12,060 nt of DNA from JAPLKX01 sp035530195. Lineage in GTDB: Bacteria > Hydrogenedentota > Hydrogenedentia > Hydrogenedentales > SLHB01. Positions within the stretch are counted from its first letter, which is position 1. Every line of letters starts with the position of its first letter. The notes beneath the pieces are model-generated. The model was not told where the DNA came from. It was given only the letters and a program-made list of their open reading frames with translations, and did not search any database. Location of the stretch: the NCBI GenBank assembly GCA_035530195.1, contig DATKVG010000185.1, positions 1 through 12,060 of the forward strand. Reading direction: 5' to 3'. Of the stretch, positions 1 to 7,115 are shown piece by piece. Both the position numbers and the translations under genes were made by a program.

Positions 1-1408
1 TATTGTTGAGTTGATCCGCGGTGGGGGCGTAGTAGATGTAGCCGTTGGTGCACCCGGCGACGAACGTGAACTCGTGTGGGGACGTCTTCTTGATGTTGAG
101 CCCTATCTCGACGCTCAATTCGCCCGGGAACGTGACGAGCACGAAATCGCCGATTCGCAGGCCGGCGACCTCGACGTCGACAGTCCTTTTGGGCGCGGCC
201 GTATTCTCGGCCTGATGTTTCCGGAGCAAGTCCAAATTTGTTTGGAGCCGGGTCAGTTCTTCCATGATGCGGATGTTTTCAATGTATTGTTTTAGATTTT
301 CCCGGTTATCGGCATCGAGTTTTTTCAAGTCCTCGCTGCCCATCATTTCTTCGTGCAGATACCGGTGCGCGTAGTACGACGGGAACTCGGGTGACAGGCC
401 GTACTTCACGGCCAGCGGGATGAACGTTTTCAGGTTGAGGTCCGTCGCTTTCAACGAATGAAGGAGGTTTGTCTGCTGCGCTTCCATTGCGGCAATCCGT
501 TTTGCGGTATCCGCCCGGGGCAGTTCGATGGTTTCACTGACAACTCGCAACCGGTCATCGGGTTTCGCCTGGATTTTACGCAACGCTTGCAGCGTGCTGA
601 GGCCCAGCATGTTTCCCAGCGGCTCCGCGTCGCGAGGTTTGTCCACGTCCTTATACATGGCGGGATTAATGTCGCCCGCGCTGCCCTGCAAGAACAGGGC
701 GATCGCGCCGTCGCTCAGATTGTCCTCGATGACCTTTGAAGCAAAGCCGGTGATGTCGGCCGTATTGGCGCCGCTGGGCACGCCTTCAATCGGGTGGCAT
801 GCGAAGTTGTAGACGACCGCCAGGGTCCGCCCGTCTTTTTTGTCCAGCCGGAGTATCCCGATTTCCGGATCGATCGGGCCGACCGCGGCGATCAGTTCAT
901 CCGGCGGCGCCGAATAGGCTCTCCGGCTGTCGGTCTCGCTGCCGTCCTTGAGCTTATACCGGCGGTTCTCGCTGATTCGGTTTTCTTGCCCGACGCCCGC
1001 GCCAATATTGACTGGGACCAGATTGGCGGCCGCTTCCCGGACGGCCTCGAGTGTCCGTTCGGCGACATCCGCGCAAACCGTTCCATGGCAATGGCTGGCA
1101 TTGATTAGGACGTTTGCGGGCTTGATGCCGAATTCGTTTTCTATTTGCGAACGCACCGCCGGCAGGTAATCGCTGCCGATTCGGCCAATCTGCCCGATTG
1201 CGACCGCATCAACCGTGATAATGACGAGCGCTGTCTCGTCGTTTTTCAAGACGAGCGCCTTCGCATACAAGGGGCCGTAGACCGGACCGGCGTCCCGGTC
1301 GGTAATGTCGACTTTCGCGGCGCCCGCCTGAAGTTCCGCGGCATACGCAGCGTTAACCGCGAGCAGACCTGCAACCACGAGCGCTACCGCTATCGTATTG
1401 GTTTTCAT
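1..1408 (-). CDS. Exported neutral/alkaline ceramidase-like protein (C-terminus beyond window)
   Basis: My own minus-strand translation from ATG at 1408 stays open for 469 codons to the left edge, so the C-terminus is missing (probably only a few tens of residues by family length). Residues 1-23 form a Sec signal peptide ending AAYA-A, so the protein is exported to the periplasm or beyond. Landmarks of the neutral ceramidase N-terminal domain are present in order: INASHCHGT (H106, H108), FACHP (H205), QGSAGDINP (D246-P249), TFPGEL (E430) and NGYIYYAPT (Y457-Y460). In Pseudomonas and human ceramidases the matching His, His, Glu and Tyr bind the catalytic zinc. The GDVSPN motif carrying the Ser nucleophile reads GDINPA here, with N248 in the Ser position, so true ceramide hydrolysis is doubtful and another hydrolase activity is possible. 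The ribosome-binding site is weak. The start was chosen because it gives a complete signal peptide. A 123-base gap separates it from the upstream gene. Family assignment is fairly sure; substrate unknown. Confidence 0.85.
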   Translation of the reverse strand, partial: MKTNTIAVALVVAGLLAVNAAYAAELQAGAAKVDITDRDAGPVYGPLYAKALVLKNDETALVIITVDAVAIGQIGRIGSDYLPAVRSQIENEFGIKPANVLINASHCHGTVCADVAERTLEAVREAAANLVPVNIGAGVGQENRISENRRYKLKDGSETDSRRAYSAPPDELIAAVGPIDPEIGILRLDKKDGRTLAVVYNFACHPIEGVPSGANTADITGFASKVIEDNLSDGAIALFLQGSAGDINPAMYKDVDKPRDAEPLGNMLGLSTLQALRKIQAKPDDRLRVVSETIELPRADTAKRIAAMEAQQTNLLHSLKATDLNLKTFIPLAVKYGLSPEFPSYYAHRYLHEEMMGSEDLKKLDADNRENLKQYIENIRIMEELTRLQTNLDLLRKHQAENTAAPKRTVDVEVAGLRIGDFVLVTFPGELSVEIGLNIKKTSPHEFTFVAGCTNGYIYYAPTADQLNN

Positions 1409-1531
1409 GTGTCGTCATGCCTGTCCATACGCAACAAGAAGTTCAATTCAGATCACCCATACGCTGGCATAAGGATTATGTGAAGATCAAACCCTCAGCC
1501 TCGCGCCGGCAATTCAGCCAGACGTCCGCAC

Positions 1532-2632
1532 CTACTGGGCGAGGCGGTAGATTTCCCAGGCGATGGCGCCGTGGATGATGCCGGATGCGGCAAGTAGGGG
1601 GACGTCGTAGCCTTCGAGGGGGACGCAGGCGTCGGGCCAGTCCCACATGGGGTCGATGTAGACGACGTTGGGGTTGTTGGCGTAATCGCGGTCGTAGAGG
1701 ACGCTCATGTAAGCGGCTTTGCCGCCGGCTCGAGTGATTCGTTCGAGCATGAGGGTTGGGGGGTGCTGGTAGCCGACGTGTACGGCGAAATCGCCGGGGT
1801 GGTAGGTGTCTTCGGGTGGGGGTGAGTTGCGGAACCCGGCGTTCCAGACGGCGGATCTGAACATGTTGCCGATGTCGGTCTTTCCCACCTCGTCCGGAAA
1901 GAGGTGGCCCATGCTGTACATGTAGAGGGTGTGGCCGCCGGCTTTGGCTTCGCGGGCCCACCGGCCGGCGGTCTCGATGTTTTGCCGCTGCTCGGTCTCG
2001 ACTCTGCGGAGCATGCCCGAGACGGTCTCGACGAACCGTTTGCCGAGGACGCCGTGGGGGACGGGCGGCGGGATGGGCGCGTCGTGCCAGGCGATTGCGC
2101 CGTCTTTGTACTGAGCGATTCGGGCGTTGCCGCCGTACGCGCCGATGCTTTCGTAGATGACGGGCATTTTGCCGAGCCGGGTCAACGCCGCTATCAGCTC
2201 CCCCGTGAAAATCCACCCCGGAATAGCATTAGCGAGCGTCGGGCTGACACCGGCCTCCGCGGCATGGCCGTACACACACACACCGGCAGTTTGAACCTTT
2301 AGTACGAACGTTATTACGTAGGATGTGCCAAAATTGGGGGCAAATGTACCGTCTGGAGCGTACAAAACCACATCCCCATCGCCGGCCTTCTTCCCCCCGA
2401 GCGGTTTCATCATCATGAGCCCGCCGGCGCGGCCGCAGAGCTCGCTGACCCAAGATGGCTGCCCGGCGGCCCAGATCTTGCCGCCGTCGGCGAGTCTCTT
2501 GGCGGCGGTTTCAGCGGGTACTTTGAGCGCGGGGATGTCGGCGGCGCAGAGATGGAGTGCGCGGTCGACACGGAGGATGTAAGACCCGTTTCCCGTCCCG
2601 GCACACGCCAGCAATGTAAGAATCACGGCCAT
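1532..2632 (-). CDS. Probable lipoprotein with two SIS-like (phosphosugar-binding-like) halves
   Basis: This 366-residue protein starts at an ATG placed 5 bases after a clean AGGAG. The N-terminus MAVILTLLAC fits a lipobox (L-L-A-C, Cys10), although the usual positive charge before the hydrophobic stretch is absent, so lipidation is uncertain. Two segments resemble the opening of an SIS fold. Residues about 41-76 contain a helix, LADGGKIWAAGQ, and then ELCGRAGG. Residues about 216-256 contain TAGRWAREAKAGGHTLYMYSMGH, then a DE pair. Each is followed by a strand beginning with GD (GDVVLYAPDG near 86; GDFAVHVGYQ near 280). The end, GYDVPLLAASGIIHGAIAW (341-359), resembles the last helix of SIS_2 proteins. 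I infer a duplicated SIS-like protein that may bind a sugar phosphate or a related ligand; no catalytic role can be assigned. It follows the MgtC-family gene by 23 bases and is probably in the same operon. If exported, a phosphosugar role would be odd. Confidence 0.8.
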   Translation of the reverse strand: MAVILTLLACAGTGNGSYILRVDRALHLCAADIPALKVPAETAAKRLADGGKIWAAGQPSWVSELCGRAGGLMMMKPLGGKKAGDGDVVLYAPDGTFAPNFGTSYVITFVLKVQTAGVCVYGHAAEAGVSPTLANAIPGWIFTGELIAALTRLGKMPVIYESIGAYGGNARIAQYKDGAIAWHDAPIPPPVPHGVLGKRFVETVSGMLRRVETEQRQNIETAGRWAREAKAGGHTLYMYSMGHLFPDEVGKTDIGNMFRSAVWNAGFRNSPPPEDTYHPGDFAVHVGYQHPPTLMLERITRAGGKAAYMSVLYDRDYANNPNVVYIDPMWDWPDACVPLEGYDVPLLAASGIIHGAIAWEIYRLAQ

Positions 2633-2636
2633 CGTT

Positions 2637-2655
2637 ACTCCTGACTCCTGACTCC
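2637..2655. repeat. 7-base tandem repeat carrying multiple ribosome-binding motifs
   Basis: On the minus strand this is two and a half or more copies of a 7-base unit containing AGGAGTC, filling most of the 23-base gap between the MgtC-family stop and the SIS-like gene start. Each full unit brings its own AGGAG. Changes in copy number would move or remove ribosome-binding motifs without touching either coding frame. Confidence 0.8.
2638..2642 (-). promoter_or_regulatory. Ribosome-binding site of the SIS-like lipoprotein gene
   Basis: AGGAG lies five bases before ATG at 2632 and decides the start, since the reading frame stays open further upstream. It is the last unit of the 7-base tandem repeat; a second AGGAG lies at 2645-2649 and an AGGAGG at 2659-2664. 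Confidence 0.75.
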
Positions 2656-3318
2656 CTACCTCCTGATTGAAACCATTTCGGCATCGGGATAACGCGCGAC
2701 GAGGGCTTCGGCCACCCGTTCAATGTCGGGCGGCTCGACCGACGCGAGTTCGAGATCCATTTCGGTCCGCGCGCCGCCTTCCAGTGTTCTGACGCGTGAG
2801 CCCAGGATGGTGAGTCCGTGTTCGGCGATAAGCCGCTCGATTTCGCGGGCGACTTCGAGACGTCGGTGGACGGTTATCGAAAGGGAGACGCGCTCTTTCT
2901 GCGGAAGGAAGGTCTCGACATATTCAAAACAGATGACGACCACAAGAGCGAACAGGGTTGCGAGTACGGCGATGAGTTCGAGCCCCGCCCCGATAGCGAT
3001 GCCGAGAGCGGCCACAAACCAGATCATGGCCGCGGTGGTCAGCCCGCGTTGTTCCCCGCCCACCGTGAGTATGGTGCCTGCACCGAGAAACCCGATGCCC
3101 GTGATGATGCCCGCGGCGAGACGCGCCGACTGGTCGGAAAGCCCCGTCCCGCCGGTCAGGATTCGGGAGACGGCCATGAGCAGCGTGCTTCCCAGGCAGA
3201 CCAGGATGTGCGTCCGAAGACCCGCGCCCCGCCCTTTACGCTGCCGTTCCAGCCCGATCGCGCCGGACAGGACTACGGCCAGCGCAAATTGCCCGATTGT
3301 GGGGAGGAGGTGTTCCAT
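2656..3318 (-). CDS. MgtC/SapB family membrane protein
   Basis: This 220-residue protein has the full MgtC/SapB layout. Hydrophobic segments lie at about 7-22, 36-51, 66-85 and 94-133, and a soluble C-terminal ACT-like domain covers about 143-220. Family signatures are clear: AIGLERQRKGRGAGLRTH (20-37), LVCLGSTLLM (39-48), ARLAAGIITGIGFLGAGTI (65-83) and RGLTTAAMIW (91-100). Salmonella MgtC supports growth at low magnesium and inside macrophages and inhibits the F-ATPase. Most environmental homologues, often called SapB or YhiD-like, have no established function, so no magnesium role is claimed. The ATG lies 6 bases after the TAA of the TPR membrane gene and has only a weak ribosome-binding site, which suggests translational coupling. 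The last two codons, AGG AGG, resemble a ribosome-binding site, but they sit too far from the next start to be its main one. Confidence 0.95.
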   Translation of the reverse strand: MEHLLPTIGQFALAVVLSGAIGLERQRKGRGAGLRTHILVCLGSTLLMAVSRILTGGTGLSDQSARLAAGIITGIGFLGAGTILTVGGEQRGLTTAAMIWFVAALGIAIGAGLELIAVLATLFALVVVICFEYVETFLPQKERVSLSITVHRRLEVAREIERLIAEHGLTILGSRVRTLEGGARTEMDLELASVEPPDIERVAEALVARYPDAEMVSIRR

Positions 3319-3324
3319 GGTGTT

Positions 3325-5532
3325 TTACTCTCGGGTGGCCTTTTCTTTGTATTTTTCTGCCCGCTCGGGCTGGTTGAGTTGTTGCGCGATGTCGGCGAGG
3401 ATCAGGAGGGGCGCAGTGGGTTCTTCGGCGCGTGCGGGTTCGCTGCGCAGGTAAGTTTCGGCGGCGTCCCACATGCCCGAAGCGGCGCAGGCTTTAGCGA
3501 GTTCGGCCCAGGCGAACGGCGTTTCGGCGGGTTTTTCAGGAGGGACGGGGTGGTCGCGCACGAAGTTTTCCATCGCGCTGAGCTGCGTCTCGGCTCCGCT
3601 GAGCCGCGTCTCGGCTCCGCCGAGGCGCGCCCACACGAATCCGGTGAGCACCCAGGCGTGGAAATCGCCCGCGCCGGTTTGCCAGACGGCGTCGAGCGCG
3701 TAGGACGCGGCGAGCGGGTTTCCGCGGAGCGCTTGAGCCTGTGCGACAAGCCTGAGGCCGTTGGGATCGTTCGGGTTTTTCTTCAGCAGGGCCACCGCCT
3801 GCTGCTCGACTGAAGCGCTTCGTTTGCGTGCGTCGTCGATGTTTTTCAGGGATCGAGCGAGCGCCTGGTCGCCGGGCTCGAGACCTGTGGCGCGTTTGAG
3901 CACGGCTTCGGCGGATTCGAGATGGCCAAGTTGTGACAGGCCGAAGCCGAGCCGGGCGAGCGCGGGCGCATCAAGCGGCGAGATGCCGTCGGCTTTGCGG
4001 TAGAGATCGATGGCTTCTTCGAGCGTACGCGTGTCGGGCGCTTTTGAATACATGTCAAACAAGAGGTTCGCGGCGTCGAGGGCGGCGTCGCGGTTTTCGA
4101 GATCGATGCGGAGCACATTAAACAAGGCCTGGAGCGATTCTCGAGTTTTTCCCTGCACCTCGAGCGCGGTGGCCAGCCAGAGTTTCGGCTCGATTTGCGA
4201 GGGGTCGCGGCGGATGGCGTCCTCGAGTCGCGATTCCGCTTCCACGGCGAGTTGCGTGTTTTGGGCCTGCCGCGCCTGTGCGGCGAGCATGCGGCCGAGG
4301 TTGGCCGGCGGGGCGGGGGAGAGCGGGGCTTTTATGGCGGCGTTTTGCCAGAGGTCGAACTCGCTTCGCCAGACGGTTGTGCGCATGTATGATGCGACGC
4401 CCGAGGCGAGGACGAGTGCGGCCGCAGCGATGCCGGCTGCGGGGCGGAGTCCCGGTTTTACGAACTCGTAGAGCCACGGCGCGAGGAGTGCGAGGCCGGC
4501 GAGGGCGAAATACGCCCGGCGTTCGACAACGGCGGGGCCGTGCCAAGCGGCGTATGCCAAACCCAGCACCAGCCACAGTGCCGCGAGCCCGCCCACGGAT
4601 CGGCGGGACATCATCGCGGCAGTCAGCAGCACCGCCACCGCGAGTACGGTCAAGCCGATGATGAAGTGGATTGCGGGCGCATCGTGGACGATAGACAAGC
4701 CGTAGGGCACGAAAGCCATGCGGGCGTATTGCGCAAAGAGTGCGGGGAGGTTGCCGGGCGCGGGCAGGCCGTGTTCGACGGCGGCGTAGACGGCGAGTGC
4801 GAGCAGGGCGGCCCAGTAGGGGACGTGGACGCGCCATGGCGTGCGGGCGCGGTCTCCGAGGGACCAGTGTGCCGCAAGGAGGACCGCGGGGACGATGACG
4901 GCGGATGCGTCGGTCAGCGCGGCAAAAAAGAAACAGAATACGGAGGCAACGAGCGCGCCCGATTTGACGCCCGTTTCATCGGTGGCGGACCGGATGAACA
5001 GCAGGATCGAGGCCAGCGATAGGGTGGTGGCGAGTACGGGGCCGCGGCCGATCACGTAGAGGAGGGATTCGCTTGCAAGCGGGTGGAGGACGACCAGCAT
5101 GCCGGCGATCATCGCGACGACGGGCGCGGATTTCGGCATGAGGCGGCGGCATACGAGAAAGACCAGGAGACCGTTGGCGAGATGCAGCAGGAGGGACGTG
5201 AAGCGCATGAAGCCGGCGGATCCGGGCGCCACGGCCCAGTCGAGTGCCAGGGTGAACAAGGCGAGCGGCTGTGGCGCGCCATCGATGGCGGCGTTGGGCA
5301 GGGTGACGAGCGAGTGGAGGGGGGTGTTGTCGCGGACGACCTGCTGGTCGAGTCCCTGGAACGGTATTCGGATGCTGCTGGACCACCCGATGAGGCCGAC
5401 AATAAAAATGAGGAACGCGCTGATCCAGACCTGTGCGGTGTCGATGCCGACGTCGCCGCGGAGGATGGGCCGGCTCAGCCGCTTGTCGAGTTCGGCATTT
5501 CCGGTAGATTCAGACTCAGGTTCGACGCTCAC
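3325..5532 (-). CDS. TMTC-like GT-C membrane protein with C-terminal TPRs
   Basis: This 735-residue protein starts at GTG, supported by AGGAG seven bases upstream. About ten membrane segments are predicted by eye, near 34-52, 109-128, 136-152, 165-181, 190-222, 238-252, 288-306, 314-330, 340-356 and 364-381. A soluble, Ala-rich, helical TPR region follows from about 405 to 732. QPLALFTLALDWAVA (88-102), LLHLANGLLVFLVCRRL (115-131) and HPLASESLLYVIGRGPVLA (150-168) match the pattern of TMTC/PMT-type glycosyltransferases, where the last motif is usually HPxxxEaVxxxxGRadlL. VWRSEFDLWQNA (387-398) is the usual junction to the TPRs. The first outer loop normally carries an acidic pair (YDD); here it reads FQGLDQQ with only D62, so transfer from a polyprenyl-phosphate sugar is unproven. 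A 21-base tandem duplication gives GGAETRLSGAETQLS (638-652). The gene heads a cluster with the MgtC-family gene and the SIS-like gene. Membrane TPR identity is sure; enzymatic activity is uncertain. Confidence 0.87.
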   Translation of the reverse strand: MSVEPESESTGNAELDKRLSRPILRGDVGIDTAQVWISAFLIFIVGLIGWSSSIRIPFQGLDQQVVRDNTPLHSLVTLPNAAIDGAPQPLALFTLALDWAVAPGSAGFMRFTSLLLHLANGLLVFLVCRRLMPKSAPVVAMIAGMLVVLHPLASESLLYVIGRGPVLATTLSLASILLFIRSATDETGVKSGALVASVFCFFFAALTDASAVIVPAVLLAAHWSLGDRARTPWRVHVPYWAALLALAVYAAVEHGLPAPGNLPALFAQYARMAFVPYGLSIVHDAPAIHFIIGLTVLAVAVLLTAAMMSRRSVGGLAALWLVLGLAYAAWHGPAVVERRAYFALAGLALLAPWLYEFVKPGLRPAAGIAAAALVLASGVASYMRTTVWRSEFDLWQNAAIKAPLSPAPPANLGRMLAAQARQAQNTQLAVEAESRLEDAIRRDPSQIEPKLWLATALEVQGKTRESLQALFNVLRIDLENRDAALDAANLLFDMYSKAPDTRTLEEAIDLYRKADGISPLDAPALARLGFGLSQLGHLESAEAVLKRATGLEPGDQALARSLKNIDDARKRSASVEQQAVALLKKNPNDPNGLRLVAQAQALRGNPLAASYALDAVWQTGAGDFHAWVLTGFVWARLGGAETRLSGAETQLSAMENFVRDHPVPPEKPAETPFAWAELAKACAASGMWDAAETYLRSEPARAEEPTAPLLILADIAQQLNQPERAEKYKEKATRE
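3577..3630. repeat. In-frame 21-base tandem duplication inside the TPR region
   Basis: Two near-identical 21-base units (3577-3597 and 3598-3618, differing at one base) are followed by a partial, diverged third. They encode seven-residue steps, RLGGAET-RLSGAET-QLSAMEN. The frame is kept, so the result is an insertion in a helix or loop between TPR units rather than a break. Confidence 0.8.
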
Positions 5533-5539
5533 AAGAAGA

Positions 5540-5544
5540 CTCCT
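5540..5544 (-). promoter_or_regulatory. Ribosome-binding site supporting a GTG start
   Basis: AGGAG sits seven bases before the GTG codon at 5532-5530. No nearby ATG in frame has comparable support, so this site fixes the start of the TMTC-like gene. Confidence 0.75.
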
Positions 5545-5602
5545 GGAAGAAGACGGGGGGAATTATAGGCGAAGAGGACGTGATTAACCAAGAACAAGAA
5601 TA

Positions 5603-5638
5603 GGACCTATAGGACGTATTGGACGAATAGGACCTATA
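5603..5638. repeat. Four tandem 9-base repeats between the two gene clusters
   Basis: Four adjacent 9-base units read on the plus strand as GGACCTATA, GGACGTATT, GGACGAATA and GGACCTATA (consensus GGAC-S-WATW). They lie in the 119-base gap between the stop of the ResB-like gene and the GTG of the TMTC-like gene. The units also create short palindromes such as CCTATAGG. They are AT-richer than the genes around them. Function is unknown; they could be a protein-binding array, a genome-wide dispersed intergenic element or a slippage product. Confidence 0.75.
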
Positions 5639-5651
5639 CGGCGAGGCGCTT

Positions 5652-7115
5652 CTAGATGTACCGACGGGTCTGGCGTTTTGAGATGCGCAAGGCGTAATCG
5701 GCAAGGCGCAATAGGAGGGCGGCGAGGCCGAGGGCCGCGAGCAGAATCGCCGGGGTTCGGCCGGGCATGTAGTCGGCCGCCAGCATGGCGACGGTTTGTG
5801 GGTCGCACTCGTTTTGGTCCTGGCGCAGGCGCCAGTGGCCCACACGCACCGAGTGGCCGGGTTTGATCGTCACTTGGCGGGTGGTCGTTCCGGCAATCGT
5901 GAGAATGTAGTTGACGTCCCGCGGCGGAAACAGGCGCTTGTATTCGACGAGCCAATCGCCGAGGCGCTTCGCCTCGCCCTGGCGCAGTGTGATTTCTTCG
6001 CCCGACTCTGATTTCAGCACGGCGGCCCACAGCTTCGATTCCAATTCGCCAACGGGCACGGCGCTCGAGAGCACGTCATCGAGGCACAGGTTCAACGGTG
6101 CGGGGTCGGGGTGAAAGCATTGGCCGCGCTGCAACTCTTTCTGCCCGGCCGGCTGGCGGTTTTCGTATGCGGCAACAAGGGCGCGGCCGTCTTCCCATGC
6201 GTGCACCATGAACACTTGCGGGGCCAGCGCCGGATATTCAAACTGGACGGGAACGCCCTCGACGGTTTCGTTCGCGGCCACCCACACCACCTCTTTGGTG
6301 CCAGCGCGGTCGATCTCGACCGCCACGGCCGGCCGTTTTTCGTCGAACGCGATGAGCGTGACTTCTTCGCCGCTGGACAGACGGGCGCCGGTCCCCGGCG
6401 TGAACGCGTGAAACCAGTTGATCGCGCCGCCGTCAACCACGCCCCACCGCGCCGATTCCAGCCCCGGCAGCTCAGCCGCGGCGGCGGCCCGCGCCGCTTC
6501 GGCGTCGCCGGCGTGCCAGGCGAAGTAGACAGCCGCCCCGGCCGGCGTTGCCTGCCAGATGCCCGAGGCCAGGAACAGGATTGTCCGAGCCGCTTCATTG
6601 GCGCTGTCGCCGGTCAGCGTGACGGCGGCCATGGGCATACCCTGTGGGTCTCTCATCAGGCCGGACCATTGGTCTATGCTTGCGATTCTATACGTTGCGC
6701 CGCCTATGCGGGCTTCGCCCCTCTCCTGGATTTCGAGCAACCCGCCGGGTTCGGGGCCGGAGAGGTTAAGCAAGTGTTTGGGGGGCGGCGCGGAGATGAC
6801 GTCGATCTTGTCCAACGTGACAGAAAACGGGAGCCGCACAGCGTGGTATTCGGCTGATTTTGAAAACACTTTCCACGCGGTTTCGGGATCTTCGAAAGGA
6901 ATCTGGCGGCCCCGCACGTTGGGCAGCACGTTCGGGGTTCCCGGCCGTAGTGGGATCATCGCCGAGGCGACGGCGATGTTCTCTTCCTGCCCGAGCCCGA
7001 TGGCCAACCTGCCGTGAAACTTCGCCATCGTGCTGTATGCTGCGCAAATCAGCGCCGCCACCAGCGCAACGTACATCACCACTGCGAGAAGAAGACGATA
7101 CACACGCGCCTTCAC
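5652..7115 (-). CDS. ResB-like membrane-anchored periplasmic protein in the efflux operon
   Basis: This 487-residue protein starts at GTG inside the stop of the RND pump gene (GTGA, 4-base overlap), with GAGG seven bases upstream. It has one membrane segment at each end (about 7-27 and 454-471) and a large domain between them that should lie in the periplasm. The ResB family of cytochrome c assembly proteins is recalled by the post-anchor stretch FHGRLAIGLGQEE, by LPFSVTLDKIDVI (95-107) with the following strand-rich region, and by VRVGHWRLRQDQ (423-434) then DYMPGRTPAILLAALGLAALLL (448-469) at the end. Real ResB normally has three N-terminal membrane helices and works with ResC to deliver haem; here only one helix precedes the domain and no haem-export gene is near. 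I infer a ResB-fold relative, perhaps an accessory of the pump. It could also be an unrelated two-anchor protein. Its reading frame and operon membership are secure; the family call is moderate. Confidence 0.83.
   Translation of the reverse strand: MKARVYRLLLAVVMYVALVAALICAAYSTMAKFHGRLAIGLGQEENIAVASAMIPLRPGTPNVLPNVRGRQIPFEDPETAWKVFSKSAEYHAVRLPFSVTLDKIDVISAPPPKHLLNLSGPEPGGLLEIQERGEARIGGATYRIASIDQWSGLMRDPQGMPMAAVTLTGDSANEAARTILFLASGIWQATPAGAAVYFAWHAGDAEAARAAAAAELPGLESARWGVVDGGAINWFHAFTPGTGARLSSGEEVTLIAFDEKRPAVAVEIDRAGTKEVVWVAANETVEGVPVQFEYPALAPQVFMVHAWEDGRALVAAYENRQPAGQKELQRGQCFHPDPAPLNLCLDDVLSSAVPVGELESKLWAAVLKSESGEEITLRQGEAKRLGDWLVEYKRLFPPRDVNYILTIAGTTTRQVTIKPGHSVRVGHWRLRQDQNECDPQTVAMLAADYMPGRTPAILLAALGLAALLLRLADYALRISKRQTRRYI

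Noticed and set aside
11..1483. Several short plus-strand open frames across the left end
   Set aside because: They overlap a continuous minus-strand frame with a signal peptide and family motifs; none has a recognisable domain or good ribosome-binding site. They are antisense shadows of GC-rich codons.
1409..1531. Possible promoter for the ceramidase-like gene (CATAAT-like box)
   Set aside because: A -10-like hexamer is visible on the minus strand, but no matching -35 sits at normal spacing; too weak to report.
2818..3813. Plus-strand 331-codon open frame
   Set aside because: It runs antisense to two genes, crossing the MgtC-family / TMTC-like boundary, and its protein is biased in charge and Gly without domain features.
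5533..5651. Possible intrinsic terminator after the efflux operon
   Set aside because: The repeats make short palindromes, but I see no GC-rich stem followed by a T-run in the minus-strand direction.
5584..6030. Minus-strand frame that reads through the 9-base repeats as Pro-Ile-Arg repeats
   Set aside because: It overlaps the ResB-like gene in another frame, is Arg/Pro-rich and has no start signal. The repeats are better treated as intergenic DNA.
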